From Herbiconiux ginsengi (lineage in GTDB: Bacteria > Actinomycetota > Actinomycetes > Actinomycetales > Microbacteriaceae): a stretch of DNA of 64,000 nucleotides. The notes beneath the pieces were generated by a model that was given only the letters and a program-made list of their open reading frames with translations, was not told the DNA's origin and did not search any database. This document shows positions 30,275-39,074 of the stretch, piece after piece. The stretch is from positions 248,001 through 312,000 of the forward strand of contig NZ_FNPZ01000002.1 in assembly GCF_900107435.1 (NCBI RefSeq), read 5' to 3'. The position numbers were made by a program, and so were the translations under genes. Every line of letters starts with the position of its first letter. The stretch's first letter is position 1.

Positions 30275-32986
30275 GTGCCGGACAAAGAACAGCCTACCCT
30301 TCTCGTCATCGACGGACATTCGCTCGCATTCCGGGCGTTCTACGCCCTTCCGGTCGACAGTTTCTCCACCCGCGACGGGCAGCACACCAACGCCATCCAC
30401 GGGTTCATCGCGATGATGATCAACCTGCTGAAGGCCGAGAATCCCACGCATCTCGCGGTGGCGTTCGACGTCTCGCGGTCGTCGTTCCGCACGCGCGAGT
30501 ACCCCGAATACAAGGGCACGCGGGGCGAGACGCCACCCGAGTTCGTGGGCCAGGTGCCCCTCCTGCAGGAGGCGTTGCACGCTCTCGGCATCACCACCAT
30601 CGAGAAGCCCGACTACGAGGCCGACGACATCCTCGCCACCCTCGCTCTGCAGGGTGTGGAGCAGGGTTATCGCGTGCTCGTCGTGTCGGGTGACCGGGAT
30701 GCGATCCAGCTCGTCAACGACGACGTGACCTTGCTCTATCCCTCGCGTCAGGGCGTCTCCGACCTCACGCGGTACGACGTGGCGAAGGTGCAGGACCGTT
30801 ATGGCATCCGCCCGGAGCAGTACCCCGAGATCGCGGCGCTGGTGGGCGAGACCAGCGACAACCTGCCCGGCATCCCGAAGGTCGGCGAGAAGACCGCCGT
30901 GAAGTGGCTCAACCAGTTCGGGTCGCTGGATGCGATCCTCGAGCACCGCGACGAGATCCCCGGCGTGGTGGGCAACAACCTGCGCGAGTTCGCCGAGAAC
31001 GCGATCCGCAACCGCAAGCTCAACCGGCTGCTGACCGATGTCGAGTTGCCGGTGGGTCCCGCCGATCTCGCGCGCCAGCCGATCGACGAGCAGGCGATGC
31101 GCGACGTGTTCGCGCGGCTGGAGTTCCGCACGCTGCTCGACCGCATCCTGAAGCTCGAGGGCATCGGGGGAGACTCCGAGGTGGGGCAGGCGGCTGCGGC
31201 CGCCGCCGCGGCGAAGGCCGAGAAGGCGCCGGTGCCGGTGACGTTGCTCGATGACGAGCTGGCCGCGTGGCTGGCGCGGCACTCGGGGTCATTCGACGCG
31301 TCGTCGGCCGATCCCGCCGACCTCAGCGGCGCGGTCGCCGTGCAGGTGGAGACGCTCGACGGGTTCCCGATCGCGATCGGCTTGGCCACGCCGCACGAGA
31401 CGGTGTACCTGCCGTGGGCGCGCGACAGCAGCGAGCTCGCCCCGTTCGAGGCGTGGCTCGCCGGGCCGAGCCCCAAGATCCTGTTCGACGCGAAGAAGCA
31501 GATCAAGTCGCTGCGCTCGGCCGGCCTGGCGTTCGACGGTCTGCTCTTCGACCCGGTGATCGCAGCCTGGCTGCTGAAGCCGGATTCGAGTGCCGATCGC
31601 TCGCTCGCCCAGCTCGTCGACCGGCATCTGCTGGAGACGCTGCCGACTCCCGATCCGAATCAGCTCGTGCCCGACGACGACACGATGGTGGGTCCGGCCG
31701 AGGAGGCCTGGTACGCCTGGCGGGTGGCGCAGTCGCTCTCGGCGGTGCTCGACGACCGCACCCGTCGCGTGCTCACCGACATCGAGATGCCCACATTGCT
31801 CGTGCTCGCGCAGATCGAACTCACGGGCGTCACCGTCAGCCACGACGAGCTGGCGGCGCTCTCGGCCGAGCTCGGCGAATCGGCCGCGCAGATCGCCTCC
31901 GACGCGTTCGGCATCATCGGGCGCGAGATCAACCTCGGGTCGCCGAAGCAGATCCAGGAGGTGCTCTTCGATCAGCTCGACATGCCGAAGACGCGCGCCA
32001 CGAAGACCGGCTATTCGACGGATGCCGGTGCTCTCGCCGATCTGCAGGCCACGAATCCGCATCCCTTCCTCGGGCTGCTGCTCGCGCACCGCGACGCGAC
32101 GAAGCTGCGGCAGATCATCGAGTCGGTCGACAAGGCGATCGCGCCCGACAACCGGGTGCACACCACCTACGTGCAGACCGGATCGTCGACCGGGCGCATC
32201 TCCTCCACCGACCCGAACCTGCAGAACATCCCCGTTCGCACCGAGGAAGGCCGACGCATCCGTGCGGCCTTCCAGGTGGGCTCCGGATTCGAGACGCTGC
32301 TCACCGCCGACTACTCCCAGATCGAGATGCGCATCATGGCGCACCTCTCGGGCGACGCGGGGCTGATCGACGCTTTCCACTCGGGCGAAGACCTGCACCG
32401 TTTCGTGGGAGCGCGCATCTTCGGTGTCGACCCGTCCGACGTCACGCCGAACATGCGCACCAAGGTCAAGGCGATGTCGTACGGCCTGGCCTACGGTTTG
32501 TCGGCCTTCGGGCTGTCGAAGCAGCTGCGCATCGAGACCGCTGAGGCGAAGCAGTTGATGACCGACTACTTCGAGCGTTTCGGCGCGGTGCGTGACTACC
32601 TGCGCAACGTGGTGGTGCAGGCCAAGATCGACGGCTACACCGAGACGATCTTCGGCCGGCGTCGGCCCTTCGCGAACCTCAACAGCGCCAACCGGGTGCT
32701 GCGCGACAACGACGAGCGGGCGGCGCTCAACGCGCCGATCCAGGGCACGGCCGCCGACATCATCAAGATCGCGATGATCGGCATCTCCGCCGATCTCGCG
32801 TCGGCCGGGCTGACTTCGAAGATGCTGCTGCAGGTGCACGACGAACTCGTGTTCGACGTCGCTCCGGGCGAGTGGGACGCGCTGGCCCAGATCGTCACCA
32901 CGCGCATGTCGTCGGCGGCGTCGCTCTCGGTGCCGCTCGAGGTGCAGCTGGGTCGCGGCCAGAACTGGAACGAGGCCGCGCACTAG
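30275..32986 (+). CDS. polA: DNA polymerase I
   Basis: Pol I fills repair gaps and removes RNA primers. The 903-residue protein has an N-terminal 5' nuclease (DGHSLAFRAFYAL; GETSDNLPGIPKVGEKTA helix-three-turn-helix), a central 3'-5' exonuclease-like domain, and the polymerase with motif A DYSQIEMRIMAHLSGD (~678), motif B TKVKAMSYGLAYGLSAFG (~729) and motif C QVHDELVFD (~853). The exonuclease acids are missing (VQVETLDGFPIAIG in place of a D-x-E motif), so proofreading is probably absent, as in other actinobacterial Pol I. The GTG start is leaderless in layout. Confidence 0.96.
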   Translation: MPDKEQPTLLVIDGHSLAFRAFYALPVDSFSTRDGQHTNAIHGFIAMMINLLKAENPTHLAVAFDVSRSSFRTREYPEYKGTRGETPPEFVGQVPLLQEALHALGITTIEKPDYEADDILATLALQGVEQGYRVLVVSGDRDAIQLVNDDVTLLYPSRQGVSDLTRYDVAKVQDRYGIRPEQYPEIAALVGETSDNLPGIPKVGEKTAVKWLNQFGSLDAILEHRDEIPGVVGNNLREFAENAIRNRKLNRLLTDVELPVGPADLARQPIDEQAMRDVFARLEFRTLLDRILKLEGIGGDSEVGQAAAAAAAAKAEKAPVPVTLLDDELAAWLARHSGSFDASSADPADLSGAVAVQVETLDGFPIAIGLATPHETVYLPWARDSSELAPFEAWLAGPSPKILFDAKKQIKSLRSAGLAFDGLLFDPVIAAWLLKPDSSADRSLAQLVDRHLLETLPTPDPNQLVPDDDTMVGPAEEAWYAWRVAQSLSAVLDDRTRRVLTDIEMPTLLVLAQIELTGVTVSHDELAALSAELGESAAQIASDAFGIIGREINLGSPKQIQEVLFDQLDMPKTRATKTGYSTDAGALADLQATNPHPFLGLLLAHRDATKLRQIIESVDKAIAPDNRVHTTYVQTGSSTGRISSTDPNLQNIPVRTEEGRRIRAAFQVGSGFETLLTADYSQIEMRIMAHLSGDAGLIDAFHSGEDLHRFVGARIFGVDPSDVTPNMRTKVKAMSYGLAYGLSAFGLSKQLRIETAEAKQLMTDYFERFGAVRDYLRNVVVQAKIDGYTETIFGRRRPFANLNSANRVLRDNDERAALNAPIQGTAADIIKIAMIGISADLASAGLTSKMLLQVHDELVFDVAPGEWDALAQIVTTRMSSAASLSVPLEVQLGRGQNWNEAAH

Positions 32987-33152
32987 GGCGCCGCGGCTGA
33001 CTCGGGGCGTAGCAGCGACCCGGAGCGGTCGCGCGCTCCTGGTGGCTCGGCGCCGGCGCGTATCTCGCCGGGGAGGGCGCTGACGAGGTGGTGACCGGTA
33101 TCGTGTGGTTCGAACATCTGTCGTGCGTGCGGATGCCACCGAAGGGGGACCG

Positions 33153-34022
33153 ATGTCGCTCACCACTCCACCCGACCAGCCCGAATCGCCCACCCCAGGC
33201 TCGGTGACCCCCGGCTCGGTGCCTGCCGGCTCGGTGCCTGCTGACGACAGCTCCGTGCCTGCGAGCGGGAATCCCGTGCCTGTGGGCGGCCCGCCGTCGA
33301 CTCCGGGCGGCCCGCCGTCGACTCCCGGCGCGCCGGTTCCGTCGTCTCCTTCGTCACCGCGTGCTCCTCGGCCGGTGACGCTGCCGGTGCTGCTCGGGGT
33401 CGCGGCTGCCGTCGTCGTGCTCGTGTTCGGCGCCTCCTTCCTCGGTGCGAGTCTCGCGCGTGGTTCGGATGCGGGCTCTGCCGCCGTCGAGGTGCCGGCG
33501 ACCGAGGCTGTGACGTCACCAGACGCCACAGACGCGTCAGACGCGTCCGATGACTTCGCCGATTCTGACGACTCGGCCGAGGATGCCATCGACGAGGAGT
33601 ACCTCGCTGAGGTGCTTCCGGCCGGTTCGGCCATTCGCGCCGGCAAGGGAACACCCGACGAGGGGGCGGGCATCGACGGTGACATCTATCTCGACATCGC
33701 CACCGCGAACGTCTACCTGCATCGCGACGGCACCTGGACCACGGTCGGTAACCTGAAGCAGTCGGCTGCCGAGCACCTCACCGGCGCGCAGGGCGAGACG
33801 GGAGCCCAGGGTGAGACCGGTGCGCAGGGCGAAACCGGGGCGACGGGCGCGCAAGGCGAGACCGGCGCTCAGGGGCCGGCCGGCAAAGACGGCACCCAGA
33901 TCGTTCTGGGTTCCGGAGCGCCTCCGGTCACCGATCCGTGCGGCAACGACGGCGACATCTACTTCGACACCGACAACTCGGGCTTCTACGTCTGCACGGC
34001 GGGCTCCTGGGTCGCCCGCTGA
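33153..34022 (+). CDS. Membrane-anchored protein with collagen-like stalk
   Basis: The 289-residue protein appears to be a type II membrane protein. It has a Pro-rich cytoplasmic part with PGSVPAGS and GGPPSTP repeats, one membrane helix (about residues 76-98), then an acidic Ser/Asp/Ala spacer. A GDIYLD...DGTW module (~171-193) follows, then about twelve Gly-X-Y triplets (GAQ/GET/GAT, ~209-245) and a second GDIYFD...GSW module at the C-terminus. The paired modules resemble head domains beside collagen-like regions of phage tail fibres and bacterial surface proteins. The ATG at 33153 is chosen because GAAGGGGGA precedes it; a GTG at 33105 is an alternative. Function is unknown; adhesion or trimeric surface display is inference. 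Confidence 0.8.
   Translation: MSLTTPPDQPESPTPGSVTPGSVPAGSVPADDSSVPASGNPVPVGGPPSTPGGPPSTPGAPVPSSPSSPRAPRPVTLPVLLGVAAAVVVLVFGASFLGASLARGSDAGSAAVEVPATEAVTSPDATDASDASDDFADSDDSAEDAIDEEYLAEVLPAGSAIRAGKGTPDEGAGIDGDIYLDIATANVYLHRDGTWTTVGNLKQSAAEHLTGAQGETGAQGETGAQGETGATGAQGETGAQGPAGKDGTQIVLGSGAPPVTDPCGNDGDIYFDTDNSGFYVCTAGSWVAR
33781..33897 (+). repeat. Collagen-type Gly-X-Y coding repeat
   Basis: Tandem 9- and 18-base units encoding GAQ and GET triplets. Synonymous positions differ between copies (GGCGCGCAGGGCGAGACG, GGAGCCCAGGGTGAGACC and so on), so the repeat is kept at the protein level rather than being a recent DNA expansion. Confidence 0.8.
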
Positions 34023-34058
34023 CGCTGCTCATCGGAACGGCGACGCTGCTCATTGGAA
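34021..34058. repeat. Direct repeat at the dnaE2 3' end
   Basis: GACGCTGCTCATCGGAA (34021-34037) recurs as GACGCTGCTCATTGGAA (34042-34058), a 17-base direct repeat with one mismatch and a 21-base period. The right copy contains the dnaE2 stop codon, and the left overlaps the stop of the collagen-like gene. Confidence 0.8.
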
Positions 34059-37000
34059 GTCCCGGGAGCGGGTCTTGGCGGAGAGCGGCAGCGGTTCGAA
34101 GCGGTCGGCGACGAGGTTGGTGACACCCTCCTTCGATCGTTCGAGGATGCCCCGAACGATCAACGCGGGGGAATCACGGGCCACCCGGCGATGTCGTGAC
34201 CAGACCCCGACGCTACAGATGACGTTGAGGATGCCCGTCTCGTCTTCGATGTTCATGAAGGTGATCCCACTCGCCGTGGCCGGCCGCTGCCGATGCGTCA
34301 CCACTCCGCCGACTTCGATGCGACGGCCGTTCTCGGCGGTCGCGAGATCGGCGACGGACAATGCTCCGCGCATCCGGAGTTCTTCTCGCACATGGTGCAG
34401 CGGATGGTCGTCGGGTGAGATGCCGGTGGCCCAGAGATCGTAGACCACCTGCTCTTCGGGGGTGAGCATCGGCAGCAGCGGTGGCTGCACCGAGACGAAG
34501 GTGCCGGGGAGGTACTCAGCACGCTCTTGGGACGCGTTGCCGGCCTCCCACAGCGCCTCGCGCTTGGTCAGGCCGAGCGACTCGAAAGCGCCGGCGGTGG
34601 CGAGAGCCTCGAGCTGAGGTGTGGTGAGTCCCACCCGGCGAGCGAGGTCGGCCATGCTCTGGTAGGGGCCGTGGTGCTCGCGTTCGGTCACGATCCGCTC
34701 CGCGAGCTTGTCTCCGATCGAGGTGATCTCGGCGAGCCCCAGCCGGACGGCCAGGCGGCCGTCGCGGCGATGCTCGGCCGTGCGGTCGGGAGCCCCACGG
34801 TCGAAGGTCTGCGGCTCCGGGGTGGACGGATGCACGCACTCCTCGAGCCCGGTCTCGGCGCACGGCCCCTCCGCCGTCAGCAGCAGCGGCTCGAGCCCGG
34901 CCCGCACGCCCGAGCGCTGGATGTCGGGCCGACGCACCTCGACGCCGTGCCGCCGTGCATCCGCCGTCAACGTCTGCGGCGAATAGAAGCCCATCGGCTG
35001 CGCCCGCAGCAGCGCGGCCAGGAAGGCGGCGGGATAGTGCAGCTTGAACCAGGAGCTCGCGTAGACGAGCAGCGCGAAGCTCGTGGCGTGACTCTCGGCG
35101 AAGCCGAAGTTCGCGAAGGCCTCGATCTTCGTGTAGATGATGTCGCGATCCTCCGGCGAGATGCCGTTCGCCGCCATACCGGCGTAGAGCTTTTCCCGAA
35201 TCGACGAGATCTTCTCCAGCCCGCGTTTGGAGCCCATGGCGCGGCGGAGGAGATCGGCGTCTTCGGCCGAGCAATCGCCCACCGCCATGGCCATCTGCAT
35301 CAGCTGCTCCTGGAACAAGGGAACCCCCAGGGTGCGTTTCAGCACCGGCTCCAATTTCGGATGGATGTACGTCTTTTCTTCGAAGCCGAGCTTGCGCCGG
35401 ATGTAAGGGTGCACGGCCCCACCCTGGATCGGGCCGGGCCGGATGAGCGCGATCTCCACCACGAGGTCGTAGAACTCGCGTGGCTGCAATCGCGGGAGGG
35501 TGCCCATCTGGGCGCGGCTCTCCACCTGGAAGACGCCGATCGAATCGGCGCGGCAGAGCATGTCGTAGACGCCTTCCTCCTCTTTCGGGATGCTGTCGAG
35601 ATCCCATTTCCGGCCGGTGGATTCCTTCACGAGGTCGAAGGTGTACTGCAACGCCGAGAGCATGCCGAGCCCCAGCAGGTCGAACTTGACCAACCCCATC
35701 CAGGCGCAGTCGTCTTTGTCCCACTGCAGCACTGTGCGGTTCTCCATCCGCGCATTCTCGATGGGGCACACCTCGCCCACGGGACGATCGGTGAGCACCA
35801 TGCCCCCGGAGTGGATGCCCAGATGGCGGGGGAAGCCGAGCAGCTCGGTGGCCAGCTCGATCACCTCGGGTGGGATGTCATGGTCGCCGCTTTCGACCAT
35901 CGGCCCCCAGCGCTCGATCTGCTTCGACCAGGCATCCTGCTGGCCGGGGCTGTGGCCGAGCGCCTTGGCCATGTCGCGTACTGCGAATTTCGGCCGGTAT
36001 TGGATGACGTTGGCCACTTGGGCGGCGTTGCGTCGGCCGTATTTCGTGTAGACGTACTGGATCACCTCCTCACGCCGCTCGGAGTCGAAATCGACGTCGA
36101 TATCGGGCTCCTCCTCGCGCAGCGCCGAGAGGAAGCGCTCGAACGGCAGCTGGCAGAGGATCGGGTCGACGGCGGTGATCTTCAGCACGTAGCAGACTGC
36201 GGAGTTGGCCGCCGAGCCGCGGCCCTGGCAGAGGATGCCGAGAGAACGTGCCTCCCGCACGATGTCGTAGACGATCAGGAAATAGCCCGGGAAGTCTTTC
36301 TTCTCGATGACATCGAGTTCTTTGTCTATCCGCTTCCAGACCTCGTCTCCGGCTTCGGGGTAGCGATCGGCCACGCCCGCGGTGACCAGTTCTCGCAAAT
36401 ACGACATGTCGGTGTGCCCTGGCGGAACCTCCTGCTGGGGGAGCTTCGGCTTCGCCCGCCTGAGCTCGAAGGCCAGCTCGTCGGCGACCTCGACGGTGTG
36501 CTCGACCGCACCGGGGTACCGGCCGAAACGGCGTGCCATCTCCGCACCGGTGCGCAGATGGGCAGCCGGTGCCGCCGGCAGCCAGCCGTCGAGCTCGTCG
36601 AGGCTGCGGCGTGCCCGCACCGCAGCGATGGCCTCGGCCAGGCGGTGTCGGTCGGGAGTGGCGTAGTGCACGTTGCCGGTGGCGACGGCGGCGAGACGGT
36701 GCTTCTGCGCGAGGTCGAACAGGGCGTCGTTGATGCTGCTGTCGAGCGGATGGCCGCGGTCGGTCAGCTCGACCAGCACGTTCTCGCGACCGAAGAGTGC
36801 CACCAGGCGGTCGAGCTCGCGCTCGGCCCCTTCTTCTCCCTCGAGCGTGAGAGCGTGGCGCACGAGGCCTTTACGGCAGCCGGTGAGCACCATCCAATCG
36901 CCGCCGGAGTCGGCGGAGAGCTGCTCGAGGGAGTAGAGCGGCTTGCCTTTCTCGGCGCCGGGGGCGAGCTGTGCCGTGGTGATGGTGCCGGCGAGCCGGT

Positions 37001-37451
37001 GGTAGCCGGGCTGCTGTCGGGCGAGCACGAGCAGGTGCGAGCCCTCGGGATCGGCGATGCCGTTCTGCGGGGCGCTCAGGTCGAGCGAGAGCTCGGCGCC
37101 GAACATCGTTCTGACGCCGTGCATCTCGGCGGCCTCGGCGAAGCGGGCGAGCCCGTAGAAGCCGTCGTGATCGGTGAGGGCGATCGCGTGCAGCTTCATC
37201 CGCGCCGCTTCCTGCACCAGTTCTTCGGGCGAGGAAGCTCCGTCGAGAAAGCTGAAGTTCGAGTGCGCGTGCAGCTCGGCATAGGGCACGACTGTTTCGC
37301 CGTCGTCCGTCTCCACCACCGGCGGCGGCACGTAGGCGGGCCGCTTGTGCGAGTGCGTCTCCTCGTCGGCCATCACCCGTCGGGGTCGTGTGCGCCCCGA
37401 CAACGTCGCCTCGAGTTCCGACCACTTGATCGGTGGATTACCCCATCCCAT
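34050..37451 (-). CDS. dnaE2: Error-prone DNA polymerase DnaE2
   Basis: DnaE2 is the C-family polymerase that performs damage-induced translesion synthesis with ImuB and ImuA'. The 1133-residue protein begins with a PHP domain keeping HAHSNFSFLDG and TDHDG (~60-97) and TGNVHY. The polymerase centre has GRGSAANS (410-417) and the catalytic aspartates in PDIDVDFD (449-456), then SHATSFALLVYASSWFKLHYP and a C-terminal OB fold (from EVGGVVTHRQRP). The long C-terminal tau-binding part of DnaE1 is absent. The ATG at 37451 has a GGAGG ribosome site six bases upstream, and the gene starts 18 bases after imuB. Confidence 0.95.
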   Translation of the reverse strand: MGWGNPPIKWSELEATLSGRTRPRRVMADEETHSHKRPAYVPPPVVETDDGETVVPYAELHAHSNFSFLDGASSPEELVQEAARMKLHAIALTDHDGFYGLARFAEAAEMHGVRTMFGAELSLDLSAPQNGIADPEGSHLLVLARQQPGYHRLAGTITTAQLAPGAEKGKPLYSLEQLSADSGGDWMVLTGCRKGLVRHALTLEGEEGAERELDRLVALFGRENVLVELTDRGHPLDSSINDALFDLAQKHRLAAVATGNVHYATPDRHRLAEAIAAVRARRSLDELDGWLPAAPAAHLRTGAEMARRFGRYPGAVEHTVEVADELAFELRRAKPKLPQQEVPPGHTDMSYLRELVTAGVADRYPEAGDEVWKRIDKELDVIEKKDFPGYFLIVYDIVREARSLGILCQGRGSAANSAVCYVLKITAVDPILCQLPFERFLSALREEEPDIDVDFDSERREEVIQYVYTKYGRRNAAQVANVIQYRPKFAVRDMAKALGHSPGQQDAWSKQIERWGPMVESGDHDIPPEVIELATELLGFPRHLGIHSGGMVLTDRPVGEVCPIENARMENRTVLQWDKDDCAWMGLVKFDLLGLGMLSALQYTFDLVKESTGRKWDLDSIPKEEEGVYDMLCRADSIGVFQVESRAQMGTLPRLQPREFYDLVVEIALIRPGPIQGGAVHPYIRRKLGFEEKTYIHPKLEPVLKRTLGVPLFQEQLMQMAMAVGDCSAEDADLLRRAMGSKRGLEKISSIREKLYAGMAANGISPEDRDIIYTKIEAFANFGFAESHATSFALLVYASSWFKLHYPAAFLAALLRAQPMGFYSPQTLTADARRHGVEVRRPDIQRSGVRAGLEPLLLTAEGPCAETGLEECVHPSTPEPQTFDRGAPDRTAEHRRDGRLAVRLGLAEITSIGDKLAERIVTEREHHGPYQSMADLARRVGLTTPQLEALATAGAFESLGLTKREALWEAGNASQERAEYLPGTFVSVQPPLLPMLTPEEQVVYDLWATGISPDDHPLHHVREELRMRGALSVADLATAENGRRIEVGGVVTHRQRPATASGITFMNIEDETGILNVICSVGVWSRHRRVARDSPALIVRGILERSKEGVTNLVADRFEPLPLSAKTRSRDFQ

Positions 37452-37469
37452 CAGCGGCCTCCGATGAAC

Positions 37470-39074
37470 TCAGTCATAGCGGGCCTCCGCATACCAGGTG
37501 CCGCGTTCGAGGGCGAGGAGCCAGGCGGTGCCATCGGCGTCGATCATCTGGAAACGGTCGAATCGGCGGCGGGCGGCGGAATCCCACCAGCGTTCGTACA
37601 CCGGCCAGGGCCCCGCCCAGGCCTCGAGCGGCCGGAGCCGCCGGCCGGCGGCCTCGGGGGAGAAGTAGGCGGGTTCTGCAGACAGCTCACCCCGCTCGGT
37701 GACCGTCACCTCTTGCTGCTCTGCAGCGAGCACCAAGACCGCGTGCGGTTGCTCGAAGACCGTGGTGGGCAACGGCGGCGGAACGCTCCCCGGCCACGGC
37801 GCCGCCTCCTCGCGCCGGCCACGGACACGACTCGTCGGGGCGACGGCGGCCTTCTGCTCGTGGCGGTCGCCCCAGGGCACCAGGACCTGTCGTTCGTGCG
37901 GCGAACGCCCCCCGCCGATCGATGCCGTGAGCACCCCCTCGTGCCCCACGATGCTCTGCACCCGGGAGAGGCCGTGATGGATGCGCTCCTCGGAGCCGCT
38001 GCCCCAGAGCCCGGTCTCGTGTCGTTCACTGCGGTCGACGGTTTCGGCGACGATGCGCACCCGGGCGATCGGCGAGGTGAGCGCGCTCTCGATGGTGCTC
38101 CCGCCCTGCAGCTGCCAGCGCACCCGGTCGACCACGTCGCTCGCGGTGAACCAGCGCGGATGCAGCCAGCCGCGATCACGCCACTCGCCACGCTCACTGG
38201 TGATCTCGACGCGCAGTGCGGTGCAGACGAGATGGGCGGCCGCGAGCTCTCCGATGAAACGCTCCGCCGCGGCCCGCACACCGAAGGCCACCTGATCGAT
38301 GCGGTCGAGGGGCGGTTCGAAGTCGCTGACGCTCTCACGCACCTCGGGTGGGATGCGTGGCTCCACCCGGCGGCCGTCGAGACCGGCGGCCTTGGCGTGG
38401 GCGCGGGCGCCGGACTCCCCGAAGCGAGAACGCACGTCGTCAGCCGGCAGCCGGGCGAAGTCGCCCAGCGAGCGGATGCCGAGCCGCCACAGCAGCGTCG
38501 TGAGCTCGGGTTCGTCGAGCAGCTGCAGGGGCAGATCGCGCAGGAACTCCGGTGACGCACCAGCCGGCACGATCCTGATCAGGTCGACGCCGGGCAGCCG
38601 AGCCGCCTGATCGGCTGCGAACATCCCGTCGGCCACCCCCACCCGGGCATCCGTCACCCCCAGCTCGGCGAAGCGCTCGAGAAAGGCCAGGGCCGCGGCG
38701 TGCTCGCCGCCGTAGAACCGTGCCGCACCGCGCACGGCCAGGGCACAGCTGCCTGAGCGCACGATCTGGACGTTCGGGCTCATCTCCTCGAGCGCGCTGA
38801 TCAGCGGTTCGAAGGCGCGGTCGACCCGCACCGGGTCGTAGGCGAAGTCGCGCAGCCGGGGACTCCGTGCCTGCGCCTCTCGCAGCCGCAGCCCACGCCG
38901 CACCCCGTCGGCCCGCGCCGCGGCCGAACAGGCGAACACCAGACCTTTCTCGATCACGGCGATGCTCTGCTCGACCGAGACCCCCTCGCTCGCAGCAGTG
39001 GCCACCACCGGCCAGTCCGGGCACCAGAGCACCATCGTGCGAACCGGCGCCACTGCGCTCCGCATCCCGTTCAT
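37470..39074 (-). CDS. imuB: ImuB, inactive Y-family polymerase homologue
   Basis: ImuB is a catalytically dead Y-family protein that links DnaE2 and ImuA' to the sliding clamp. The 534-residue protein keeps the fold (LWCPDWPVVA, FACSAAARADGVRRGL, a helix-hairpin-helix at LLWRLGIRSLGDFARLP), but the metal-binding acids are lost: WCPDWPV replaces the usual DVDxF motif and SCALAVRGAARFYGG replaces S-x-D-E-A-Y. A clamp-motif-like ETGLWG occurs at 353-358, close to the place of QLPLWG in mycobacterial ImuB. The start overlaps the imuA' stop (ATGA). Confidence 0.93.
   Translation of the reverse strand: MNGMRSAVAPVRTMVLWCPDWPVVATAASEGVSVEQSIAVIEKGLVFACSAAARADGVRRGLRLREAQARSPRLRDFAYDPVRVDRAFEPLISALEEMSPNVQIVRSGSCALAVRGAARFYGGEHAAALAFLERFAELGVTDARVGVADGMFAADQAARLPGVDLIRIVPAGASPEFLRDLPLQLLDEPELTTLLWRLGIRSLGDFARLPADDVRSRFGESGARAHAKAAGLDGRRVEPRIPPEVRESVSDFEPPLDRIDQVAFGVRAAAERFIGELAAAHLVCTALRVEITSERGEWRDRGWLHPRWFTASDVVDRVRWQLQGGSTIESALTSPIARVRIVAETVDRSERHETGLWGSGSEERIHHGLSRVQSIVGHEGVLTASIGGGRSPHERQVLVPWGDRHEQKAAVAPTSRVRGRREEAAPWPGSVPPPLPTTVFEQPHAVLVLAAEQQEVTVTERGELSAEPAYFSPEAAGRRLRPLEAWAGPWPVYERWWDSAARRRFDRFQMIDADGTAWLLALERGTWYAEARYD

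Noticed and set aside
33108-33115. GTTCGAAC as a second LexA box, before the collagen-like gene
   Set aside because: It is an 8-base palindrome without the four-base spacer of the SOS box; the flanking bases do not complete a TCGAAC-N4-GTTCGA site.
33781-33897. Tandem repeats considered as a CRISPR-like or satellite array
   Set aside because: Units are in frame, encode Gly-X-Y triplets and vary at synonymous sites, so they are coding collagen-like repeats.
34527-38555. Plus-strand open frame of 1342 codons across dnaE2 and imuB
   Set aside because: It spans two genuine minus-strand genes and their junction and has no domain character.
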